DNA from: Diaporthe sp. PMI_573 | Lineage: Eukaryota; Ascomycota; Sordariomycetes; Diaporthales; Diaporthaceae | DNA: 64,000 bases | Direction: 5' to 3' | Assembly: GCA_021399435.1 (NCBI GenBank) | Contig: JAJTUP010000014.1 | Span: forward strand, 1-64,000 | In this document: one piece after another, positions 46,672 through 56,442 of the stretch | How positions within the stretch are numbered: the first letter of the stretch is position 1 | Layout: every line of letters starts with the position of its first letter | Notes under the pieces: generated by a model | Seen by the model: only the letters and a program-made list of their open reading frames with translations | The model's database searches: none | What the model was told of the DNA's origin: nothing | Made by a program: the position numbers and the translations under genes

Positions 46672-47596
46672 GGCGAGCAGTGCGCGGAAAGATGTGGCCT
46701 ACTAGATGAATTGTGAATACACACATGAAATTTATCAGCTTTGGACAAATCATGCATATTGTTATTAGTAGCCGTGATCAAGAGTTGTTGGTCCGATGGA
46801 GACGACCCTCAGCTCAGACACCATCGGGGCAATCTGCGGACCAATTATCGGCAAGTTTTCGCGTTGATAACGCGCAGCGGACCATTAACTGCGGTACCCA
46901 AAACGTGGAATGATTATCAAAAGGGGTTTAGTCGCTCGGCTGGCTTGCTGGGCACTCTTTATGAGAATGTGGCATTAGGCTGGGGCCCTCAGGGACCCCT
47001 AAAGGCGTAGTCTGAAAGATTTTATGGCGTTAAGCTAGTTACTCATAGGGTTCTTAGACGCTATTACTTCTGGTACTTAATTTTATATATAACTAATGGA
47101 CTATTATAATATGGATCTTAACCAGGACCTCGGGTCAGGTACCCTATGCTGCTCTCCTTTCTCCTACCAATTGCAGGACCCCAGTCTAGCAGCAATGTAC
47201 ACTGGAGTTGTGGGAGGGAATCATAGCGGTAGGAACACACTGTAGTCCAGTTAGGCCTCCTCAAGTTTGCTCTGCTCCAGCTTCCCTTGCCTGACGCCCC
47301 TCATCCCGGGAAAGCACATCCCGGCACTTGTAACAGTTCCTGACGTGTCCTGACTTTCACCTTTGACGCTCGGTGCGAAGCCAATCAATCAAGATGCACC
47401 ACAGTCACTCCGGGCTTCTACACCCCCGTCGACGCGCCTCTTCCGCGGTCTACGTTCCCACCCCCGCAATATTCCCCACTACTTTACTTGGTGTACCTTA
47501 GTCTGGAGCTCATTGGCAAGCGACTGACGTCGGGCTATTTTCGCGCACCTAACTTTCGGGCTATTTGCGCGTCCCTCACCGTTTGGTTCTGCCAGA
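46672..47596. other. Intergenic region upstream of SDR 1
   Basis: Contains a short AT-rich RIP-like patch (47030-47110). No recognisable gene. The first 300 bp presumably hold the SDR 1 promoter. Confidence 0.5.
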
Positions 47597-48280
47597 TCAG
47601 AATTGGAACGCCTTCTTGGGGTCAACCGAGCTGGTCGAATCCGCCTTCATTGTCTTCATGTCCGTAGGGAAAGAAACATGCTCATGCACCCACTGCCACT
47701 TCCCATCGGTCTTCTTCAAGATGCCTGTGATGCGGTAGGTCATTTCGAACTTCTTACCGTCGTCGGCCGTACCTCCAATCAATCGTTGATACATGTGAGC
47801 GTAACCGGTCGTCTTAGATGTGGCAAAGATCTCAAGGTCCTTGATCTGGAAGGTCGAGTTGGAGAAGTAGTGGAAAGTCTCGTCGAAATGCTCCTTGAAT
47901 GCTCCACGAGCGGTGAAGCCAAAGATGTCAAAGGTCACGACCTCGGGGAAGTTGTAGAACTTGCGTCCCGGCTCAATCGAGGCATTGAATTCCTTGTTCA
48001 TGCAATGCGCCCAGCCCTTGTACATCTCAAGGATCTCTTGCTCCTCATCTTTGAGGCTCGGGTCGTGCAGCTGCATTGCTTGTCAACGTCATGGCTACCT
48101 TTTTGTTTTTCGAGGTATCTCTAGACTTACACCGCTCTCCGGGTAGCTGAGGTTCTTTCGTAGATCATCCACAGTTGTGAGGGTTTCCTGAAGGCTATCT
48201 TATCAGCAATCTTTCGGTCTGATTGCATTTTTTCTGGTCTGACATAGACAAACCTCTGTGTACCAACCGTCTGAAGCCAT
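47597..48280 (-). CDS. SnoaL/NTF2-like protein 2, 187 aa
   Basis: Exons (minus): 48254-48280, 48133-48187, 47597-48078; 564 nt in total, introns of 66 and 54 nt. It shares with protein 1 the blocks HDPSLKDEEQE, GRKFYNF, FDIFGFTARGAFKEHFDETF, MTYRITGILKK and WQWVHEHVSFPTDM. A single NTF2-fold domain with no signal peptide or membrane helix, so probably cytosolic. Role as for its paralog: isomerase/cyclase-type SnoaL-like protein, reaction unknown. Two copies in one cluster could form a heterodimer, as NTF2-fold enzymes dimerise (inference). Divergent from the P450 with a 488-bp shared promoter. Confidence 0.85.
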
Positions 48281-48768
48281 TGTGTTGTGTGGATAAGTGG
48301 ATACCGTCTAGAGACTTAAGTGTTCAAGGTTTGAGATTGTAAATATTCATCAATGAGATGGTATTGGGAGCTTCCTTGCTATCTAATTTATAGCAATCAA
48401 CACCTCCTTGATCGGTCTATCACGTAGTCTTTATGGTCATCGACATTCGTACATCTTTTCGATGTGTAGCAAGCCCGAGGACAATACCGATGATAGACCG
48501 ATCGGAGTCCGTATCGTGGGGGGCATGATCTCCGGCCCATCCCCGGTCCCGACACGACACATAGCGAGAGTAAACGACAGAGATGATAGTGTGTTTCACC
48601 TTTCCTGGCAATCAGATGCAGAAGTTGGTCAGCAAACAATATGTCCGAGGCTCGCCCACAACGAAGCTCGCATAAATAGGCTGACCTTGGCTGACTCTCC
48701 AAAGTAAAGCGCCATGAACTTACTTCTCGCCTACACGGCTGTAAGATGGGGCTATCAACACACACATC
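48281..48768. promoter_or_regulatory. Divergent promoter, SnoaL-like 2 and P450
   Basis: 488 bp between the start codons. Contains CGGAGTCCG at 48503-48511, identical to the site before the FAD hydroxylase. Candidate Zn2Cys6 operator. No gene within. Confidence 0.4.
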
Positions 48769-50822
48769 ATGAAGCAAGGAACAGCAGTCGCCGCTGCCGG
48801 TCTGGTTATCCTTACCCTCTACTGGCTGCTGCGGATGGGAAAGAGAGATCCTCGGATGCCTCCTGGCCCTCCAACGGTGCCTATCCTTGGCAATTTGCTC
48901 CAAGTTCCCACGACCGGGCTGTTCAAACAGTGAGTGCATACATCTACCAGAGGCAAGGAATGGCATTTCTGATCCTGGTGGCTAGATTCCTGGTTTGGAG
49001 TAAGGAATATGGTGGCGTGTTTTCTCTGAAGTTCGGGAACGACAACGTCATCGTACTTTGTGACAAAAAGGCTATCCATGAGTTGATCGATAAGAAAGGA
49101 CTCAACTACGTGGACAGACCACCAAGTTATGTGGGGAACCTTCTCACTCACGGGGACCACATGGTGGTCTCGCCATATGACCCTCTCACTGCGGCCAAAC
49201 GGCGAGTGGCGACTCATAACCTCTCCGTAAGTTCTATTACTCATGCTTGTCCTTGGTTATGCTTGTCCTCGGTTATGCTTGTCCTCGGTTATGCTTGTAT
49301 ACTCAAATTCAATATCCAGCCGAGAATCATCGACGACAAGCTTGCCCCCATTCAAGAGTCAGAGTAAGTGTCCACCCCGAACAGGGCCACACGTAAGAAG
49401 CAGGTTGTTGATTTTGAGCAGAATCACCCAGCTCATGTTCGACTTCTTGGATGACCCGGATCACTTCTACGAGCATGTACGCAGGGTAACGTCTTCAATC
49501 GCCTGCACCTTTGTCTATGGACATCGTGCCAGTACTTATGACTCGTTTTGGGGAAGAGTGAGTCCAGCTTTTCGCAGACCACGCGGTGATATCCCGTCGC
49601 TGACTTGATCTAGTGTGTCTATGATGCCTTGGAAGTGGTGAGTATCCTCTTGGTGGCCTCATCTCTCTTGTACTGACTGAACAGTTCGGCGCTGCCTTGG
49701 AGCCAGGAGCAAACCCACCTGTGGACCAATTTTCATTTCTTTCATACTGGCCAACTTTCCTCGCCCCTTGGAAGCAGAGAGCCCAAAAATCCAGGCAGTT
49801 GATGGATTCAATCTGGAGCAAGGCCCGCAGGTTGGTAGAGGAGCGAAGGGCTCGGGGTGACAGGCGACAGTCAATAGCCGACAACCTGATCGACGAGTAC
49901 ACTGCAAAGGGCTACCCTTACACACAACATGCTTTCGACATGCTTTTGGGTGAACTGGTTGAAGGCGGAGCAGAAACCACTTCTTCATCGATTTTGACAG
50001 TTCTCCTGGCTCTCGCTCGCAAGCCAGAGATCCAGGCGAAAGCTAGGAAAGAAATCGATGCCGTGTGTGGAGCTGAGAGGTGTGTACTCAGGGAACACAC
50101 TTGTCATTGGCGGCCCTGATAGAGTTTGCAGGTCTCCAACTTGGTCCGACTTCAAAACGATGCCGTACATCAACTCGATCGTCAAGGAAGGGATGCGGTT
50201 CCGGCCGGTGTAAGTTCGAAGTCTCGATCACCGGTTTCTCCGCTAACTTAGCAAAGCATCTCTAGCGGACTGCCAAGAATGAACAAAGAAGAGGACTGGT
50301 ATGAGGGCATGCTCATTCCAAAGGGCTCGACGATCTTCCTTCCACTATGGGCGATCCACCACTCCGAAAACCTAGGATACGATGACCCTGACACCTTCAA
50401 CCCCGACCGCTACATCGGATTCGACAAACTGGCCAATGACTACGCAGGGAGCCCCGACTTCCGTGATCGTGATAAGTAGACCCTGCATCTCCGTGGTCTC
50501 GGCAGCCTATATGCTAACTATGACTGGTGGTTCACACCACTATGGATATGGTTCCGGACGGAGAATGTGCCCCGGAATCCATCTCGCAGAACGCAACCAG
50601 TGGCGAATGCTTTCAAAGTTGTTATGGGCCTTCGAGATCAGTGAGCCTGTCGACAAGAAAACCGGCAAGGTCATCAGCCTGGACCCTCTCGCCTACCCTG
50701 ATGGTTTACTGCAGGCGCCACTACCATTTAAGGCAACAATCCGTCCGCGGAGCCAGGCCCATATCGATACAATTCGACGTGAGATGGAACAGGCACGAGA
50801 AGCCTTCAAACAATGGGAGTAG
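48769..50822 (+). CDS. Cytochrome P450 monooxygenase, about 520 aa, one doubtful splice site
   Basis: Exons 48769-48929, 48986-49226, 49320-49363, 49422-49557, 49614-49637 (24 nt), 49685-50079, 50132-50209, 50266-50468 and a last exon from about 50536. An N-terminal membrane anchor (AAAGLVILTLYWLLR) precedes the PPGPPTVPILGN hinge. The I-helix reads GGAETTSS, the K-helix ExxR is EGMR, PDRY follows, and the heme loop is YGSGRRMCPG (Cys near residue 439). ER-anchored, needing CPR and possibly the nearby cytochrome b5. At the last intron the donor (GTGATA, 50469) and branch site GCTAAC are present, but the expected acceptor reads TTCAC instead of TTCAG. The only AG would leave a 37-nt intron and add about 11 residues. 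Otherwise complete; OrdA-like fungal P450 group by overall pattern. Confidence 0.85.
49242..49300. repeat. 16-bp tandem repeat inside P450 intron 2
   Basis: Three and a half copies of tatgcttgtcctcggt enlarge this intron to 93 nt. The repeat is non-coding and does not disturb splice signals. Confidence 0.8.
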
Positions 50823-50967
50823 ACGGTGAAGACAGAAGCAGCAACATGGCTCAGGATTCTGCAAAATATGCGTACTGAAGCGCCTCTGTTGATGAATCAA
50901 GATGGACGCCTACGAAGACATCTATATACACCCACTGAACTTTTTGGTAGTAATCAGATTGATGCAC

Positions 50968-51010
50968 AGGCACGGTCCCTAAAAGTGTGGTCCAAAAGTC
51001 TCCGGACACC
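50968..51010. repeat. Tc1-type terminal inverted repeat end
   Basis: GTGTGGTCCAAAAGTCTCCG followed by GACACC is a typical fungal Tc1/mariner terminus. The matching opposite end was not found; it was probably lost to the insertion near 51.9 kb. Confidence 0.55.
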
Positions 51011-51083
51011 ACCAAATTTGCTACCCTAAAGCGATACAACAAGACAGATAGATTAATTGACAACTAATTACAAAGTGAAGCTA

Positions 51084-51770
51084 TCAATACAGTAGTAACA
51101 TGTAAAGATCGCGTGTTTTTTGGTGTTTAGTACTTTGTGTGCCATCCGCGCGCATTTTTGTAGGCAGCGAGGCGGCGTGGTAGTGACTCCAACAGTGTGT
51201 CAATAAGGCTCTGATCCAAGGCCTCCCACGCCTCTTGAAGCCACGCCTTGAACTTCGCGATATCCTCTTTTTTTTTTTGAGGTTATCAAGGTTTGGATGT
51301 AACTTGTATAGCATCCTTTTTAGAGCGTCCCAAACGTGCTCAATTGGGTTGAGATCAGGGCTGTGGCTCGGCCACTCGAGGAGGCTAATCCCGTGGACCA
51401 ACAACCACTCATCAGTCTCCTTTGATCGATGAATTGCCGCATTATCTTGTTTAAAATGACGTGTGCCATCATAATGCGGAAGCAGACCTTCTTCTAGAGC
51501 TTGAATATAGCTTTTAGAAGTGAATCCTCGCCTCTTGGCGGCCTCATCTCGTGTCATCACGATCAACTTCGATCGCCCTCCAATCCAGATCGCGCCCTAG
51601 ACCATTATTGTGATATCTGGCTTGCCATGAGTCTCGGCGTTGACAAATCTAGGTTCATAGGTCTCATGAGTATACCTCCATACCCATTTGTTGGTTATAT
51701 AACTCCCGTTCTGTACAGAACACTCATCAGAAAAGATGACCTATTCATATATCGTGATACTTGTCGTTAG
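51084..51770 (-). pseudogene. Tc1/mariner transposase, RIP-inactivated
   Basis: The frame 51084-51566 contains the second and third catalytic residues: QDNAAIH, then 34 residues to SPDLNPIEHVWDALK (a DD34E-type triad). Reading upstream through stops gives IFSDECSV with the first catalytic Asp, then NKWVWRY and ETHGKPDITIMV. Two TAG codons stand where tryptophan (TGG) is expected, before GAIWIGG and before VIFSDE, as RIP on the opposite strand would produce. The DNA-binding N-terminus is missing. A poly-T run (51268-51278) lies in the 3' part. Inserted between the P450 and MFS gene 2. Confidence 0.85.
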
Positions 51771-51908
51771 TGGGAAGGTGCAACCCACCCATTCTGCTGG
51801 TAGTTAGGGGGCTCCCCCATCGCTATGGGAGCTTCTACAGACTTAGCTAGAATATAACACTATAATATACACGAGTTACCTATATTACTATATATATAGA
51901 AGTCCTAC

Positions 51909-52438
51909 TGTTAAACGGAAACGCGTATGTGGGCTGCACGTAAGGGGTTACCCTAGACTTCACGTAGGGAGTTACCCTAGACTTGGCGCTTTTTTCGACT
52001 AAGTGCTTATGTGGCGTGCACGCTGGCAGATGAGTTTGGTGGCCGTGAGTCGATTTTTTGGGCTGTTTTAAGACCCTAACTTCGAACCTCTGCATTCCCC
52101 TTATTTCTTACCCAAAAAGCATGTAACCTAGTTTGTTAGATAGCCTGATTTCTGAAGTTTATCTGTATTTAGTTTGGTTACTATCAGGGTTAGGGTTGGC
52201 TAGTTATTTATGGCTGAAGAGAGTGGTTCTGGGGGCCGAATTTTCCGGCCTCGCCATTCCTACACCAGAGCCACCCGCAGCGTGCCAAGGGTTGAGACAA
52301 TGTCGGAGGGTGTGTGAGGAGGGCTGACAGAAGCCCACTCGAATTCAATACAAAGTTGTCCAAACCACTCTCAAGCATTCCAACAAGGCCTCCAGGCACC
52401 CTACTGCTACCTGACCATTCGATCCACTAACCTTCAGA
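51909..52438 (+). mobile_element. Solo-LTR-like repeat, copy 4, inside the gene cluster
   Basis: 530 bp, TGTTAAACG ... CCTTCAGA, flanked by perfect CCTAC duplications (51904-51908 and 52439-52443). Shares the telomere-like TTAGGG pair and the body of copies 1-3, with intermediate RIP. Confidence 0.92.
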
Positions 52439-52443
52439 CCTAC

Positions 52444-53849
52444 TAATACTAATCAGTGGTCTTCTAGACTATAGATAGTAAGGTAGAAGAGGCCTACTAA
52501 CGAGGATTTCCCTAAACGTATATCCTTCTCGGTAGTAGAGTACTATATAGTAGCTTATAGTTTTAACAGGCCTTCCTAAACCAGACCCCTGGGTAATAGT
52601 TATGAAGATTATCTAGAGTTTATAACTTTCCTTGTATTTATTATATATCTGTTGTTACCTAGAAAATATGTGTTATTTATGTATAAGAAAAATATTATTA
52701 AAAATTAAATGTTTAGACTGACTTTTATAGCTTTAAAATAATTGCTTCTCTACTTATTTGTTTGCTAAGTATTAATGATAATTATTGTTATTATAGATAA
52801 TTAGTATAGTATAATAACTATATATATACTAGCTAGTATATTATAAAGACTATATATTAGTTAGTAGTTAGTAAGTTATAGGATTTACTAATATTTAACC
52901 TTTTGCCTTAGTTATTCTATATTAGTAACTTTTTTTTATAATATTATCTTTCCTTATTAAAATTACTTTGACAAATTACTTTGATTACTTTATCTCCTAA
53001 ACTATATATTTTAGATACCTACATATTAAATAATATATATACTAGATATTATTATATAATAATTACTAAGAAGATAAGATATATTAGTATATTTTAATAT
53101 CTTTTAATATTATAGATACTAATAAGAGTACTTAGCTTGGAAACGAATGGAGTCTCTAAGAATCCGCAGCTGTTGAATACTACATGACCCGTCATCATGA
53201 GCCAAACCGCATCAACACAACGAGAACCACAACCACAATGTAAAACCATACGCCTAGTGGCTTAGTGGAATGACATCGCAGGAGCTCGTGAACCCTGGTT
53301 CGGCCAGTTCCCCGCAAAGCACCGCATCAGGCCAGCGCACCAGTACCAGTGATTCTGCCCCGCGAGGGCCGCCCCGCACTCGCTATAATGTCGGTCTCCT
53401 GTGGTTGACAGATCCATTAAACTGAACTTATTCTCCCGAGTCTCCCATCCGTAGCGCAGCAAGGAAGGTTACACAAATGTCCGATGGGAGAGGAGCGAGG
53501 ACAAGCACTTTGCGAAGAGGCATATGCAGCCTGAAGATCGAGACCGAAAATGATCTACAGATGGGCGATGAGCTGGATGCAACCCAGTGGGCACGTTCGG
53601 AGAATGCATGGCTGGAAGAAGGAACACAATGTCGACAAGAACCATAGTTGCCAACCGCCCCAGAGGGTTGCTACCTCGCAAAGTTGCCGGGAACAGTCTT
53701 GAGCATTGTGAAGAGAGAAGCAAAGAAAAATCGAATCTTGCAATTTGCTCTGTTGCTGTTGCTGCTGCTGCTGCTGCTCTCATATCACAGACGGGAGTTG
53801 CTCATGAAACTCCCCTACCTTGCAGAAATTTATGATTGATATCCTCCTT
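52444..53849. other. AT-rich patch then unassigned DNA, with a CTG microsatellite
   Basis: 52450-53130 is AT-rich and RIP-like. 53130-53850 has normal composition but no recognisable gene. A CTG/GTT-CTG microsatellite lies at 53748-53778. Frames of 60-100 codons here overlap on both strands and look spurious. Confidence 0.5.
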
Positions 53850-55721
53850 TCAATGGATCTCTGGTTCAGCCTTTCCCTGGTGATGCGTCGATATCCCTTC
53901 GTCCTTCTGCGACTCGCCATTCTCAATATCAAGCGTGGTGGCGACCTCGTCGCCAAATTTCTCTCCAATCTCCTCGAGCGTCAAGCCCGCCGTCTGACCC
54001 ATGAACAGTCAGTCTTGCGTCTTCTCATAGGGAGCAGGCTTGGAATAAAAATTTGCTGTTGTAGCAAAGCTGTGACTTACCTCAGGGAAAATCCACCACA
54101 TGGCGGTGGCAGAGACCACAGCAAGTACTGCCATGATGATATAGTACCTCCAACTGATGTTATTGAAAGCCAGGGAAGCCGGGGCATTCCACACCAGCGT
54201 TGTGATGAAGAATGAGACAAAGCTAATGGTTGCGCCCTGGCTGCGCAGGTGAGTCGGCCAGATCTCTACGCAATAAAGATAGGCCGGACACTCGATCAAC
54301 AAGCCGTAGAAAAAGACGTAGATGAAGTAGAAGGCTACAGCCGCGTCGAGGCCAGCCGTGTGGGTTGTGCCCAAGTAGAACCGCTGGAGGACTGCCTCTA
54401 TAATCAAGCACATGGAGCAGAGGTAGCCACCAATGACTATCAGTGCATGTCAGCGAAGAGAACTTTTCGCAGTATGGAGGCACGGTTTATGCATACCCAT
54501 CAGCTTGACGCGTCCAAAGCGATCAATAAGCAGGGGAGACATGAACGTGCCAAATTGACACGCAGCAGCCCAAGCAACAGCCAAGCAGAGTTGCAGTGTG
54601 ACACCGTATCCAAGGCCACCAAAAAGAAGCGGAGCGAAGTTGGCAATGACTTGAGCCATCATCCACGTGAGCAGGCCGCATAGGGCTCGCTTACGTGTTG
54701 CCGGGGCCCTCAAGATGGAGAGGAAACTGTGTGGACGAGCCTGTGCGACTTGGATTAGCCTGCGGGTTGCGACGCCGTTGCTGGAGGTGCCTTACCTGAT
54801 CGGCCTGCACTTGGGCCTTGATATGTGCCACTTCAGCTTGTGCCAGGAGGCCATCTTCATCTACCTTGGACCGATGAAGTCTGTGTAGGATTTCAGATGC
54901 CTCAGCCTCCCTCCCTTGAACCTAGGCCCCAGGGTTAGTGCCTATTTTCCCTGCTACCATGGCTGGAGGGAACTTACCATAAGCCATCGAGGGCTTTCGG
55001 GCAAAAAAAAGACGACAACCATCAACATGACGGAAATCGTGGTTTGTGTGATAAACTGGAGGCGCCATTGATAACTGGGGCGAACAAAGCTGAATGCCAG
55101 AGCAATGGCGTTGGACACAACATAGGAGCTTGTGATGACAATGCCTTGGGCCGACACTAAAGCACCTCAGCTGTGAGGAGGACAGATCTCGCTCATATAC
55201 ACAGGTGTATTGGAGACGATGATACCAGCCCCGATGCCAGACATGACCCTTGCAACCAGGAACATGGTAACGTGAACGCTGCCCGACAGCAACGCCCCCG
55301 AGAGGATCAGAACAGCCGCACCAAACATGCTGCATGCACGCCGCCCGAAGCGGTCAGCGACGCAACTCTGTAAAACCGCACCCAGGGCCGCACCGGCGAA
55401 GAAGCTGTATATCACTGAGCGCGTGGATCAAGGGATGGATGCCTGGATTTGGTTTCGTGCTCACCCGCCTATCATGCCACTGATCACACTGGCAGCATCG
55501 TCTCGAGCGAGGAAATAGGCATTGAAGGAGCTCTACGCCAGCGTGCCCGCAATGGCGTTATTGGTGTAGCCAAAAGTGAAACTTCCCCAGGCTGAGGCGA
55601 GCACGGTGATGAGTGTGGTGGTGGAGATTGCGAACAGGATGGCCTGGAGTCGACAACATGGTGGCAGTTCGGCAAGGCAACTGAGACTCAAGGCTCGATG
55701 ATTCTCGCAGAAGTGTCTCAA
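53850..55721 (-). pseudogene. MFS sugar-transporter-like gene 2, two premature stops
   Basis: Six exons (minus): 55465-55721, 54978-55404, 54796-54921, 54740-54497 (that is 54497-54740), 54081-54436 and 53850-53993, all with good splice signals. The spliced reading covers the whole sugar-porter fold: FTFGYTNNAIAG, ADRFGRR, PESPRWLM, LIDRFGRVKLMG, IEAVLQRFYLG, EIWPTHLRSQG, then a C-terminal TAGLTLEEIGEKFGDE tail. However, a TAG (55533-55535) stands before SSFNAYF, where glutamine is usual, and a TGA (55167-55169) stands after CPPHS, where arginine is usual. Neither can be spliced out. Substrate unknown; such porters near clusters may import sugars or export products. Divergent from regulator 2. 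Unless stops are read through, it is non-functional. Confidence 0.85.
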
Positions 55722-56442
55722 TGGCGGTTCTATTGTAGCTTTTTATAGCTACGTTACTCATGGCTTCGTTCTCAAAGACAGTGGCGCTTGGACATTGGCC
55801 AACGGCAAGGGCCATGACTTCCCGTAACTTGGCTGAAAATTGTCTGGCTTTGCTCGATGTCTAGTCTTAGTTTTCTCAATAGGTCTTACTTATCAGGAAC
55901 ACGGTCTTGGGCCAATAGACCGCGCACGGCATGGTGTTTGGTGCTGCTGGGGGAGCGAGCGTTGGCTCATTCAAGGTCTAGACCCTAGGGCCCGCGCTAT
56001 ACCTGATATACGTGACCAAACATTGCAAACCCCGCTCGCTTCAGAAGGAGCTGAGTTGCCAAGGCCCAACCCCAGACTTCTCCAGCTGGGAATTCAGCGG
56101 CCGACGGGTGAGAGCGCGTGTAGTCTAGTAGTAAGTACCTCAGGCATTGCTTCAGTGGCACGCCGCCTGAACTCGTTGGTCCTCTGTGGAGAGAATGCAG
56201 GGCGAGGCTCCTCCTTGGTAGCATCCGGGATTCCGAAAGAAAAAAAACCAGTCCGAAAATGATCCGTTCGTTACCCCAGAATGCGGGGAAGATCGAGGGG
56301 AACCCGAGTGATCCGCCTCTAACGCAGCCTGAAGATAATCGGAACGAGCATAGTTCAGTTCACTCACTCCCACTCGACAGCGCTGCCTTCTGCCTGCACT
56401 TCTGCATCGATTCTAGAGCGGCATTGTCTCCCCAAGCCCATC
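55722..56442. other. Divergent intergenic region, MFS 2 and regulator 2
   Basis: 720 bp. No supportable gene; probable shared promoter. The arrangement mirrors regulator 1 / MFS 1. Confidence 0.5.

Noticed and set aside
53250..53320. tRNA-like segment with GGTTCGGCC
   Set aside because: Stem pairing fails and the spacing to any A box is wrong.
54249..54683. Long plus-strand frame antisense to MFS 2, and similar antisense frames over BVMO, regulators and the P450
   Set aside because: They mirror well-supported coding exons on the other strand, have no family features, and several begin at TTG or CTG rather than ATG.
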